Source of the DNA: Ligustrum vulgare
Taxonomy: Eukaryota; Streptophyta; Magnoliopsida; Lamiales; Oleaceae
Length of the DNA: 64,000 bases
Assembly (NCBI GenBank): GCA_963555705.1
Contig: OY743180.1
Location: 43,618,129 to 43,682,128 of the forward strand
Direction of reading: 5' to 3'
A program made the translations under genes and the position numbers. Positions 45,654 to 55,654 of this stretch are shown here, piece after piece (positions within the stretch are counted from its first letter, which is position 1; each line of letters starts with the position of its first letter). The notes below the pieces were generated by a model, which saw nothing but the letters and a program-made list of their open reading frames with translations, had not been told where the DNA came from and ran no database searches.

Positions 45654-46763
45654 TTTCCTATCAAAATAACTTTCTAAATTTCAAAATTTTTACAAAAAAA
45701 ATATATTGTATTATTATATTAAATATTTTAGCAAATATTATAGTACATGTGTCATTAATGACATTAGTATTGACATCCGCATGGCATCAATATGTTATTT
45801 TTTTTAATTTATAAACTATTTTTTTATAATTTTATTGTATTATTTTGAAATCGAAAAATATGTAATATGGATGTCAAATCAAAAATATCATTGAGAAGTT
45901 TAATTAAATCTAATAAGTGAGAGGAAACAGTAAACATATTGTCTGTAAAATTGTCTAAAAAATTAAAGGTAAAATTTTTATTTTATATATATATATATTT
46001 TTTTTTTACTTTTATTCAATATCTCATTCATTATAAATTATATCATTTAAGTCCTATAATACAATTAATAATTTGTTAACTAAATTCAATTTACTCATAT
46101 ATGATTAATTTCAGTTCGAGTTTTTTTTTTCTTATCAAATTAAAACAAGTAATAAATATACGAATTTTCGAAGTAAATTCAATTAAGTTCTATTAGGTTT
46201 TACAACTTAAGATTTCGATCAATTTATTCATCATTTTGACATTATTTTTATTTATTTACTGATTATGTTCATTGTCTAAGTTTAATAACTACAACATGCA
46301 GAATATATATTAAAGATTTAAAAAAATGTTCATATAATATTTATATTTATATATATTATAACAATAAAATTTTCAAATAAAACACCACACATTTTCCCAC
46401 CCAGTCTGCCTTGCCATAAACAGAAACTTTTTTTTTTTTTTGCATATACATTATTACGCCATATTTATTATGGAAAGTATTAATACAGATTCAAAATTCT
46501 GCTTGAAAACCAAGGGACGTGTAGGAATATGTACAGACTATTTGACCGTGTTTTGGAGAAGGAGACCAGCTCTTTGTTTTAATCAATTATTATACACTTT
46601 AAATACTTTTTTTATACAACAGCCCAGATTTGCTTTAATACTGGGATTGTTTCTTGCGTACACTACGTGAAGTGTGTAAGTACTTCCATATTGATTTAGA
46701 TCTTTTTTTTTTTTTTAATTGTCTATAGATTAACAACTGAATTTTTTCATGTCATGAAGGAAC
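45654..46763. other. AT-rich intergenic DNA
   Basis: Poly(T) and (AT)n runs; the 76-codon open frame near 46440 has no recognisable domain. No gene supported. Confidence 0.5.
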
Positions 46764-46916
46764 ATGGCTCCGATTTTCAGCCTTTTTGACCAAATTAACT
46801 CTTCAACCACGAATTGGGGTTTCAAAGCTCGGGTTGTTCGCCTATGGGAGACTTCGGCATGCTTCAACAGCAACTCTGGTGTTATTAGTCTCGACATGGT
46901 GTTGGTGGACCGTCAG
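46764..46916 (+). pseudogene. RPA1-like OB-fold exon fragment
   Basis: Starts MAPIFSLFDQINSSTTNWGF and continues KARVVRLWE and ISLDMVLVDRQ, followed by a perfect donor CAG|GTATGT. The W-x-(F/I)-K-(A/V)-R-V-x-R-L-W pattern matches the first OB-fold of plant RPA1-like single-strand DNA-binding proteins (replication protein A large subunit / DUF223 relatives). Only one exon plus part of a possible second (46939 onward) is seen, and the downstream sequence is replaced by viral DNA. Such genes are often carried by plant Helitrons. Confidence 0.65.
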
Positions 46917-46938
46917 GTATGTCTGACTTTAATTTTCA

Positions 46939-47079
46939 ATAATGAGTTGATTGTTTCCTCAAAGTCAAGTCCAGCAACCTTGACTTTTGAAAATATGACT
47001 AGAAACAATGGAAGTGACAACCCTATAGCATGTAAGTTCATTACCTTTTATTATATGTTGAATACCATATAGTCCATAA
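46939..47079 (+). repeat. RPA1-like second-exon segment, copy 1 of a 141-bp duplication
   Basis: Contains NNELIVSSKSSPATLTFENM in frame and a donor-like CAT|GTAAGT. It recurs at 47583-47724 with about a dozen differences. Confidence 0.85.
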
Positions 47080-47582
47080 CCTCTTCTTATGTGTTTTTCC
47101 CCCCATATAATCAATTCCAGTCATCTTATGGATATTTTGACTTTTATACCGATGATCTGAACATGTTAAAATCATGTAAATTATTTATAGATAATGTATT
47201 CAATTTACATACTGGGAGTTATTTGTAATATAAGTACAGACAAATAAGGGGAAGTATTCGAATGGATAAATAGACAAAAGATGGTTAATAACGATAAATC
47301 CTAAAAAATTTTACCAAAAAATGTAATTTTTATTTTCTCTTCTTACAAGTTTTTTTTCATCAACTTCACAGCTGGCTTCCCCAATTTTCCTAGGCATCTC
47401 GATCAAGATAGATATATTTCGTTATAATTTTTATTATGTCATTTCATCTTTCTTTTCTTAGAGTTGGCCATGCAAGATAGATATATTTCTTCTAATCGAG
47501 GGTCGGTTAGTTACAATCGACCATCGATTGTAACTTTTATGAAATCATCAAAGGCACTAAGTACGGAAAGTTTACATTATCC

Positions 47583-47724
47583 AATAATGAGTTGATTGTT
47601 TCTTCAAAATCAAGTCCAGCAACCTCGACTGTTGAAAATATTACTAGGAACAACGAAAGTGACAACCTCATGGTATGTAAGTTCATTACCTTTTCTTATA
47701 TGTTGAATACCATATAGTCCATAA
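47583..47724 (+). repeat. RPA1-like segment, copy 2 of the duplication
   Basis: Homologous to 46939-47079. The preceding codons (EIIKGTKYGKFTL) differ from copy 1 and look more exon-like. It ends exactly at the viral junction. Confidence 0.85.
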
Positions 47725-47742
47725 TCCATTATGGACTATATG
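47711..47742. other. 15-bp perfect inverted repeat at the RPA-like/viral junction
   Basis: CATATAGTCCATAAT, two bases CC, then its exact reverse complement. The left half belongs to the RPA-like repeat and the right half leads into viral sequence. Confidence 0.9.
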
Positions 47743-48701
47743 AAGTCTGTTTCTAAGTCTTTTATGAAGTCTGTTTCTAAGTCTCTCATAGCTTTCCTCT
47801 GGATACTCATATGTCCTGAATTAGGGTCTGCTCCAGTAATTAAAATTTGTACTTTATTAACAAAATTATAAGGATTGCTTCCTAATTGATCTAGCTGATC
47901 ATATTCTTCTTTTCTTTCTATTTTATAGGCTTCCCACATTGCCTTAGTACTTTCTCCTAAGAATGTTTCTAAGTATCTATACATGTCTAAAGGTTCCATT
48001 TCTTGAATATTTCTAATATAATGTCCTATTATTGTATTCTTCCATACGTCTATAACATTAGTCCATGTCTGGGGATCATGTGCAGTAATATATAATATTT
48101 GTGCTTTAGAGGCTGACTGGAATTCTATTTTTTGTTCTAAAGGTCTCTCATTTCCTTTTGCTACATATCTACTATTCTGTGGTGGTTCATTATATGCACT
48201 ATAAGCTCCTCTAGGAGGAAAACCATCTTCGTAAGTTAAAATCTCATGTTTTGTGGTCTTATCAAAAGGGGTTTCATCAAATGTTCTATACCTAGTTGTA
48301 ACTTCCATAAGTTCTTTTGTATAGATATAATCTGTAACATCTGTCTTATTATCATTTTCTTCATTGATAATTCCTTTTCTAATGTTTTGTTCTAAGTCAT
48401 AATATAAATATTCATTTTCTTTTACTTGCTTTGAAATATACATTTGATCTTTTAGTTCTAAAAGTTCTTCTTTATTTAAAATAATTCCTAATTCTTTTGG
48501 AAAGATTATTTTATCAATGTCTTCTTCTATCAGTTCTATGTGAACATTTTCTTGGTATGGTTCTTGTTCTTCTTCATCAGAGGTTTTTGGTACATATCTA
48601 TAATCAGTAAACCTTAAACTTGTTCTACCATGTACGTCTTTATAAGTTAATGATTCTCTAGGTGCAATTGATTTTTCTTCTTCTTCTAAGAACTTATCCA
48701 T
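47736..48701 (-). pseudogene. Caulimovirid coat protein, segment A, C-terminally truncated
   Basis: 321 codons from an acidic start (MDKFLEEEEKSIAPRES) through a charged region to the capsid core (TWTNVIDVWKNTIIGHYI, LDMYRYLETFLGESTKAMWE, NPYNFVNKVQILITG). It is cut after the QRKAMRDLE block by a 26-bp tandem duplication and the junction at 47743. Segment D carries the matching region and the missing downstream part. Caulimovirid coat proteins usually have such acidic N-termini. The ATG lies four bases from the end of the movement-protein ORF. Confidence 0.75.
47742..47790. repeat. Tandem duplication of about 26 bp at the coat-protein breakpoint
   Basis: GAAGTCTGTTTCTAAGTCT occurs twice in direct order and gives the repeated KDLETDFI residues at the truncated end. 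Confidence 0.85.
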
Positions 48702-48704
48702 ATC

Positions 48705-49515
48705 TCATTCTAATCCTGCTAATTGTTCTGCTGAAAATTCTTTGGGTTTAACCATATTGATTCCTTTACTACTCATTAGTCCTACTACTTTATCCATATA
48801 TACTTTATATTTAGTTTGTGAATTGATTGAGCATCTTCCTAAGAATCCTATATGTATTAAAAGATTATCACCACTGTTTGTTTCTTCATATCCTTTAGTT
48901 TGTATGCCGATTTTAATTTTTTCTGAAAAATCTCTGATAGTCATTAAAAAGTCTGGGTTACAGTAAATAATACCATTATTACTATTCATGTCTTCTTCCA
49001 TACTTGCTATCTGACCTTTTTCTATATTATTAAATCTTTCATCATAAATGGATCAGTGTTTTACATTCTAAACTCTTCCTAGTTAATCCTTTTATTCCTA
49101 TGACAATTAATCCTAAATGAATAAATCTAAAATTTCTTTTTCTAAGTTCTTTTTTAAAATCTTCTGATATTAAGTTAAGTTTTACTACTTGATTGCTAAT
49201 ACATTGTATTTCTACTTCTCTATGGTGTCTAAAAAATTGAGTTCTTGATTCAAATATTCCTCTATTATACAAGATATCAGGATTAAGTACTCTTAATCCA
49301 TGTGTCTGGAACCTTGCATAATCTTGTTCTGGATCTATAATCTCTTCTAAATTTTGATTATGTTGTTCTACTCTTCTTAAAATCCTATCTAAGAAATTTC
49401 TATTTATTCCTGATATACTTGGTCTTGATGTTCCTTCGCTAATTGTTCTAGATCTTCCTAAGAATGGTGTTGTTAAACTCATGTTGGGAATTTTAAATCT
49501 TTTGGTAATCTTCAA
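48705..49515 (-). pseudogene. Caulimovirid movement protein, broken in two frames
   Basis: The first frame (49515-49042) contains KKELRKRNFRFIHLGLIVIG and IKGLTRKSLECKTL, a strong signature of caulimovirid 30K-superfamily movement proteins, which form tubules through plasmodesmata. The second frame (49001-48705) holds YCNPDFLMTIRDFSEKIKIG and SQTKYKVYMDK, the expected later blocks. The linking part near 49000-49045 is frame-shifted and shortened. No functional protein is encoded. Confidence 0.75.
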
Positions 49516-50141
49516 GTAATTTTTTCTTTACCTGTTTCTTTGATATTTAAATTTCCTAATTTGTTTGTTATGGATCTTAGATCACTTTCTATCTTCGGGT
49601 CTATCCTTTTATCAAAAACGTCTAATTTTTTGTGCAGACTAACTACAAGAGTAATAATTATATTATTTTGTCTAATCAGAATTCCTTCGGTTATTTTTGG
49701 AGAATCTAAATTAGTTATTCCTTCTGGGTTTTTATGAAAAATCTTACAATATTCAAATGCTTCTGTGTAGTTTCTTTCAGATTCAAAATCTTTATTCAAT
49801 GACTAAGAATGAATTCTTTTAATTCTTCTGTTTTATTATTTATCTTTCTTGTCTCTTGTAAAATTTCTTTATTAGAATCTAAAATTTTTGTTATTTCTGA
49901 AAAATTACTTTTTAAAGTTATATTTTCTTGTTTAGAATTTTTTTTCTAAAATAACACAATTTTGATTTTTAATAAAGTCTAAATTTTCTTTAACATTCTT
50001 AAATTCTAAGCTTCTTGTTTTTAGATGATCTAAAACTTCTTCTAAAGTCTTATAAAATTTTTTATTAGCTTGGTCTAATTTTTTTGCAAAATTTATGATT
50101 AAGTCTATTAAAAGGTTCTGATTTGGATCTTCTGAAAACAA
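49512..50141 (-). pseudogene. Caulimovirid small ORF(s) upstream of the movement protein
   Basis: Two open pieces (50141-49932, 69 codons; 49799-49512, 95 codons) lie between the PBS and the movement protein, in a position where caulimovirids have small accessory or virion-associated proteins. They are Lys/Asn/Ile-rich with heptad-like Leu/Ile spacing suggesting coiled coil. The second ends overlapping the start of the movement-protein ORF by four bases. Identity not recognised. Confidence 0.45.
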
Positions 50142-50260
50142 ACTGTGTAATTTATGTTTTGTTTCTAAATTACAAATTAAAATATTATTTTCTATTGTTT
50201 TAAACTTTTTACCTTGACTAAAAAGTTCTAAGTCTAAGTATTCTATGTTTTTCTTATTAT

Positions 50261-50275
50261 CTATGGCTCTGATAC
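50261..50275 (-). other. Pararetroviral primer-binding site, segment A
   Basis: On the minus strand GTATCAGAGCCATAG matches the tRNA-iMet-complementary site used by Caulimoviridae. It precedes the accessory ORFs and is followed upstream by a G11 run (plus 50285-50295). Confidence 0.7.
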
Positions 50276-50466
50276 AAAAAAGGAGGGGGGGGGGTACCTT
50301 AAAATAAACACAATCACTGGCGTAGAAGGGTTTATCTTAAGATTTAATGCAGAGGTCGGCTTGTGTGCGGAAGTTACTAGTCTAAAAGGCTTTCACAGTC
50401 TTGTTTATAATATCACGTCTCTATTCTGTATTGTTCTAAATAAAAAGGATAAAATTCACTATCTGT

Positions 50467-50850
50467 CTATATAATTTTTGTTCTTAAATTTCTTTCAAGT
50501 TTTTTAATTTTAAATTGTAATTCAAAAATTCTTTTACTAGTTCTGTTTATATAATCTTTAAACGGATTAAAAGTATCACTATATTCTCTAGCGTCTATTA
50601 TTGTATCTAAAAGTTTATAGTCTTCTTTTAAAGCTTTATCTATGACAAAAACTTGGGTTTGATGTAATGATATTAGATATTCAAATTCTGGAATTATTTT
50701 TGAAAATTCTTCTTCAATGTTAATTTCGTTTGTGGGGTTAGATGAATATAGATTCATAAAATTTTTTGTTTTTTCAAATTCAACTTTAATCCTACTCAGT
50801 ACTCTCCTTAGTTTACTTGTATTTTTTAAGATGCCTTTTTTTTTCACCAC
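50467..50850 (-). pseudogene. 127-codon ORF in the viral leader, segment A
   Basis: MVKKKGILKNTSKLRRVLSR and a Lys/Glu-rich remainder with regularly spaced hydrophobics (coiled-coil-like). It lies between promoter and PBS, an unusual position for a protein gene. Homology to segment B stops at its first codons. It may be a genuine ORF or a rearranged piece. Confidence 0.4.
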
Positions 50851-51040
50851 CTAAGACATATCAACTTGAATCTGACCTTTTCCTATAAGGTTACCACTGG
50901 CACTCCCTTACAAGATTCCTAGATTAACTAACCCTTTTCCTAGTACTTAAGGATCCAAACAGGCTCACTCCGGTCAACAATCCTATCTTTCTGGGTCACT
51001 CAGGATTAACCTAATAACAGTATGGCTTCTAAAAATCAAG

Positions 51041-51265
51041 TTATGCTTTTATGATATGCATAGAATGAAATGATTTATATTTACTAACAAAATTTACAGC
51101 ATATGAACTACTGGAATTAAAAACATGAATACATAAATGTAAAACATAAATAATATTTTTTGGAGATTTATTAAAACATTTTAAAGATAATACAACTAAG
51201 GATTTCCCTTTCGAAAAATCCCCAAAAAGATTGAATAAAACTTTGGGAAAGAAACAATACCTCAA
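51041..51265 (-). other. Conserved 74-codon leader ORF, segment A
   Basis: MRYCFFPKVLFNLFGDFSKG starts about 110 bases downstream of the expected RNA start. The same ORF with few changes is at 53809-54033 (segment B), and its first half is at 52737-52864. Short ORFs are normal in caulimovirid leaders; whether this peptide matters is unknown. Confidence 0.5.
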
Positions 51266-51390
51266 GGATATTCACAGGTTTCTATACACAGGTTTTTGAA
51301 TTGAGAATTTTTCTGATATAAGGAGGTTTTTGTTTTGGAATGAAAGCAAGGAGATCACAAGTTGAAAACTCTTGCCGTTTCCAAATGAAA

Positions 51391-51410
51391 CTAAGTCCTT
51401 ATATAGAGAA
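51391..51410 (-). promoter_or_regulatory. 35S-type promoter core, segment A
   Basis: On the minus strand CTCTATATAAGGACTTAG is followed by TTTCATTTGGAAACGGCAAG. TATA box and downstream spacing closely resemble the 35S promoters of caulimoviruses. Transcription would run through the leader towards the accessory ORFs. Confidence 0.75.
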
Positions 51411-51614
51411 ATTCTTGGGAGCAAGATTACAAGTCTGTCCTAACACGCGTCTTTCTTTTTACAGCTGTCTCCAATTCTTTTCTGCTTTTCTAAAAGTTGT
51501 CTTATGCTTTTTTGACACGCGTTTCTCCGAGCAACTCTGGTCAAAAAAGTTTGGACAATCTTATCCTAAAAGCAAAAATCTTCTGTCGGCAGCATCTTTT
51601 TTCTTTATTCTTTT

Positions 51615-52644
51615 CTACGTGTTCAAATTATGTTCTGCAGTAGATGAAAATGACATCCCACTATCTGAATTATTGTAGCCTTCTCCTTCTTGATCTTCAA
51701 ATCCACTATTTCCTTGGCTAGATCCGTCTTCGTTGTCTTCTGTAATTGGTTCTTTTTTATTCTGTGGACATTCTGGAATTTCCTTTTCCTTTTCTGTTTT
51801 ATTTTTGGAAAAAAAAAATTTCAAAGACTTTTTCTATGGCTTCGTTCATTTTTTCTTGAATTTCTTTGTCTTTTTTCTTTTTTATCACTAATTTTTTCTT
51901 TCTTTTAGAAGACTCTTCTTGGCTTGAACTCTTCTGGAGTTTCTGAATTTGTGAAAGTAAATGATTAATGGAAGCAATGTCGTCTTCCGGGTCTTGAGCT
52001 TCTTGAAAAATTTCTTTTCCTTTGGTATTCTGGCTACTGGATTCTTCTTGGGTAATTTGTATTGGACTGAAATTCTGAATTGGGCTAAAAGAAGGTTCTT
52101 AAGAATATTTGACTAGATAATCAAACTTTCCACTGGGCTGGCCCAATGTATCCCAAATTTCTTTGTTCTGTGAAAATTGTTGGGTCTTTTCAAAATTTAA
52201 ATGGGCTTGTATAGTAGGGAAATCAACAGTTCCCTGAGTCTGTTGGGCTTTTGGCAAGTCCACAGCCATCAACGGGTTTGAAAAGTCTTTACCGGCTACC
52301 GTTTGAGTCGGACTAGCTACTGACTTCTTGGGCTCAGTAGTACCTTTTCATAAACTAAGCTTTAAACTGACAATTTCTTTTTCTAACTCTGTGATCTTCT
52401 TTTGTAGAAGGGTTCTTTCTGAAATGAGGTTCTGGTTGGATTCATTGATAACTCTGAAATTGTTTTTCATACATTCGCACTGGTTACAAAAAATATTCTC
52501 ATCCCTGCTGGGAGAAAAGTCTAGAGGAGGATCTTGGTAGTTCTTGAGAGAAGGGGAAACAAAGAAGTTAATACCTATGAGTTGTCTGGCTGAATCTAGA
52601 GCTTCTTTCAAACTTGTAAAACCTTTGTAAAGTGGAAACGGCAA
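51615..52644 (-). pseudogene. Viroplasmin/transactivator-like ORF tail, segment A
   Basis: The first frame (52644-52348) reads YKGFTSLKEALDSARQLIG, resembling the YK-F-S-EEA part of the viroplasmin (RNase H1 N-terminal-like) fold, followed by a predicted coiled coil ITELEKEIVSLKLSL. The rest is in other frames: a Gln/Ser-rich linker, a KRKKKLVIKKKKDKEIQEK basic stretch and an acidic end (SGMSFSSTAEHNLNT). The ORF ends about 210 bases before the 35S-type TATA box, as ORF VI does in caulimoviruses. Assignment is moderate. Confidence 0.5.
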
Positions 52645-52736
52645 GAGTTTTCAACTTGTGATCTCCTTGCTTTCATTCCAAAACAAAAACCTCCTTATAT
52701 CAGAAAAATTCTCAATCCAAAAACCTGTGAATATCC

Positions 52737-53480
52737 TTGAGGTATTGTTTCTTTCCCAAAGTTTTATTCAATCTTTATGGGGATTTTCCGAAAGGGAAAT
52801 CCTTAGTTGTATTATCTTTAAGATGTTTTAATAAATCTCCAAAAAATATTATTTATGTTTTACAGACTCAGGGAACTGTTGATTTCCCTACTACACAAGC
52901 CCATTTAAATTTTGAAAAGACCCAACAATTTTCACAGACCAAAGAAATTTGGGATACATTGGGCCAGCCCAGTGGAAAGTTTGATTATCTAGTCAAATAT
53001 TCTCAAGAACCTTCTTTTAGCCCAAATCAGAATTTCAGTCCAATACAAATTACCCAAGAAGAATCCAGTAGCCAAAATACCAAAGGAAAAGAAATTTTTC
53101 AAGAAGCTCAAGACGACATTGCTTCCATTAATCATTTACTTTCACAAATTCAGAAACTCCAGAAGAGTTCAAGCCAAGAAGAGTCTTCTAAAAGAAAGAA
53201 AAAATTAGTGATAAAAAAGAAAAAAGACAAAGAAGTTCAAGAAAAAATGAACGAAACCATAGAAAAAGTCTTTGAAATTTTTTTTTCCAAAAATAAAACA
53301 GAAAATGAAAAGGAAATTCCAGAATGTCCACAGAATAAAAAAGAACCAATTACAGAAGACAACGAAGACGAATCTAGCCAAGGAAATAGTGGATTTGAAG
53401 ATCAAGAAGGAGAAGGCTACAATAATTCAGATAGTGGGATGTCATTTTCATCTACTGCAGAACATAATTTGAACACGTAG
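52737..53480 (+). pseudogene. 247-codon chimeric ORF: viral leader peptide fused to viroplasmin-like tail
   Basis: An open frame starting at the leader ORF (MRYCFFPKVLFNLYGDFPKG) passes the recombination junction at 52862 in frame and continues into the viroplasmin-like tail to AEHNLNT. The tail is intact here, with basic KKKLVIKKKKDKE near the middle and an acidic, Ser/Asn-rich end. Whether it is expressed is unknown; only the 5' start of the leader, without the TATA box, lies upstream. Confidence 0.5.
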
Positions 53481-53682
53481 AAAAGAATAAAGATGCTGCC
53501 GATAGAAGATTTTTGCTTTTAGGATAAGATTGTCCAAACTTTTTTGACCAGAGTTGCTCGGAGAAACGCGTGTCAAAAAAGCATAAGACAACTTTTAGAA
53601 AAGCAGAAAAGAATTGGAGACAACTGTAAAAAGAAAGACGCGTGTTAGGACAGACTTGTAATCTTGCTCCCAAGAATTTCTC

Positions 53683-53720
53683 TATATAAGGACTTAGTTT
53701 CATTTGGAAACGGCAAGAGT
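53683..53720 (+). promoter_or_regulatory. 35S-type promoter core, segment B
   Basis: TATATAAGGACTTAG at 53683-53697 followed by TTTCATTTGGAAACGGC. It matches segment A over the whole promoter. It is directed towards the centre of the B/C inverted repeat. Confidence 0.78.
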
Positions 53721-53808
53721 TTTCAACTTGTGATCTCCTTGCTTTCATTCCAAAACAAAAACCTCCTTATATCAGAAAAATTCTCAATCCAAAAACCTGT
53801 GAATATCC

Positions 53809-54033
53809 TTGAGGTATTGTTTCTTTCCCAAAGTTTTATTCAATCTTTATGGGGATTTTCCGAAAGGAAAATCCTTAGTTGTATTATCTTTAAGATGTTT
53901 TAATAAATCTCCAAAAAATATTATTTATGTTTTACATTTATGTATTCATGTTTTTAATTCCAGTAATTCATGTGCTGTAAATTTTGTTAGTAAATATAAA
54001 TCATTTCATCCTATGCATATCATAAAAGCATAA
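53809..54033 (+). other. Conserved 74-codon leader ORF, segment B
   Basis: Same peptide as in segment A (51041-51265) with a handful of substitutions. Confidence 0.5.
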
Positions 54034-54210
54034 CTTGATTTTTAGAAGCCATATTGTTTTTAGGTTAATCCTGAGTGACCCAGAAAGATAGGATTGTTGG
54101 CCGGAGTGAGATTGTTTGGATCCTTAAGTACTGGGGAAAGGGTTAGTTAACCTATGAATCTTGTAAGGGAGTGCCAGTGGTAACCTTATAGGAAAAGATC
54201 AGGTTCAAGT

Positions 54211-54260
54211 TGATATGTCTTAGGTGGTGAAAAAAAAAAAGCTTAGACATATCATCTTGA
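54211..54260. other. Centre of the B/C inverted repeat
   Basis: GATATGTCTTAG and CTTAGACATATC face each other around an 18-base loop (GTGGTGAAAAAAAAAAAG), continuing outward into arms of about 1.37 kb. Confidence 0.85.
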
Positions 54261-55650
54261 ACTTGATTCCTTCCTATAAAGTTACCACTGGCACTCCCTT
54301 ACAAGATTCTTAGGTTAATTAATTCCCTTTCTCCAGTATTTAAGGATTCAAACAGGCTCACTCCGGCCAACAATCCTATCTTTCTGGGTCACTCAGTATT
54401 AACCTAAAAACAGTATGGCTTCTAAAAATCAAGTTATGCTTTTATGATATGCATATGATGAAATGATTTATATTTACTAACAAAATTTACAGCATGAAAA
54501 CTAGAAATTTAAAACATGCATAAAAGTAAAGAAACAAAAAAATTTTTTTTTGAGTTTTATTAAGACATCTTAAAAGAGATACAATTAAGGATTTCCCTTT
54601 CGGGAATTCCCAAAAAATTAAATAAAACTGAGAAGAAGGGCTACCTCAAAGGTTTCCACGTTTTCTTTTCAAAGCTATTTGGATCGAGAATTTTTCTGGT
54701 ATAAGGAAGGTTTTTAGAGATGAGAGCAAGGAGATCACAGGTTGAAAACTCTTGCTTCTTCCTAATGAAAACTAATCCGTGTATAGATAAATTCTTGGGA
54801 TCAGAATTACAAGACTATCCTTAAAAGAAAAAAACGTGTCTTTCTTTTTTACAGCTGTCTTCCTATTCTTTTTTGCTTTTCTAAAAGTTGTCTTAAACTT
54901 TTTTGACACGCATTTCTCCGAGCAACTCTGGTCAAAAAGGTTTTGGACAGACTTATCTAAAAAGCATCTTCTTTTAAAAAGTCTTTTGTCTTGAAGCGTC
55001 GGCAGCATCTTCTTTTTTATGTATTCAAATTATGTTCTGCAATTGATGAAAATGACATCCCACTGTCTGAATTATTGTAGCATTCTCCTTCTTGGTCTTC
55101 AAATCCACTATTACCTTGGCTAGATCCATCTTCATTATCTTCTGGCAATGGTGCTTTCTTATTCTGTGTACATTCTGAAATTTCTTTTTCATTTTCTGTC
55201 TTATTTTTGGAAAAAATTCTTTCAAAAACCTTTTCTATAGCTTCATTCATTTTTTCTTGGATCTCTTTATCTTTTTTCTTTTTGATAATTAATTTTTTCT
55301 TTCTTTTTGAGGATTCTTCTTGGCTAGATGAAGTCTTTTGGAGTTTTTGAATTTGTGAAAGTAAACGGTTGATGGAAACAACATCATCTTCTGGGTCTTG
55401 GGCTTTTTGCATGATTTCTTTTCCTTTAGAATTCTGATTACTGGACTCTTCTTGGGTATCATGTATTGGGCTAAAATTTTGAGTTGGATTAAAAGATGGT
55501 TCTTGAGAATATTTGACTAAATAATCAAATTTTCCACTAGGCTGGCCTAGTGTATCCCAAATTTCTTTGGTCTGAGAAGAAAGTTGCTGGGTCTGATCAG
55601 AAAGTAAATGGGCTTGTGTAATAGGGAAATCAACAATTCCCTGAGTCTGT
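54245..55650 (-). mobile_element. Caulimovirid segment C
   Basis: Minus-strand copy of viroplasmin tail (55638-55017), promoter and leader (to 54245). The TATA region is mutated (TATACACGG at plus 54773-54785), and the sequence is more diverged from A and B than these are from each other. Confidence 0.82.
55017..55412 (-). pseudogene. Viroplasmin-like tail, segment C
   Basis: 131 codons open from a Met inside the tail to the same AEHNLNT end, including the basic KRKKKLIIKKKKDKE stretch. Upstream codons continue in frame without ATG to about 55640, where the junction with D truncates the ORF. Confidence 0.55.
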
Positions 55651-55654
55651 TGGG

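Larger units (their letters stand above)
52640..54235 (+). mobile_element. Caulimovirid segment B
   Basis: Starts with AAACGGCAAGAG, which corresponds to the position expected for the 35S-type RNA 5' end, and runs through leader to 52862. It then jumps to viroplasmin-tail coding sequence (ACTCAGGGAACTG, from about 52863), continues to its stop at 53480, the promoter, and leader again to 54235. It is inverted relative to A and C. Confidence 0.85.

Noticed and set aside
46440..46670. 76-codon ORF upstream of the RPA1-like exon
   Set aside because: No domain, AT-rich context, no link to the RPA1-like reading frame.
51340..51678. 112-codon plus-strand ORF, with a near-identical ORF on the minus strand at 53452-53748
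   Set aside because: Both are antisense to the 35S-type promoter and to the end of the viroplasmin-like ORF; the repetition only reflects the inverted segments.
52860..52870. Splice junction as explanation for the leader-to-coding switch in segment B
   Set aside because: The leader continues ACATTTATG in the unrearranged copies, with no GT donor at any alignment of the shared ACA, so this is a recombination or template-switch join.
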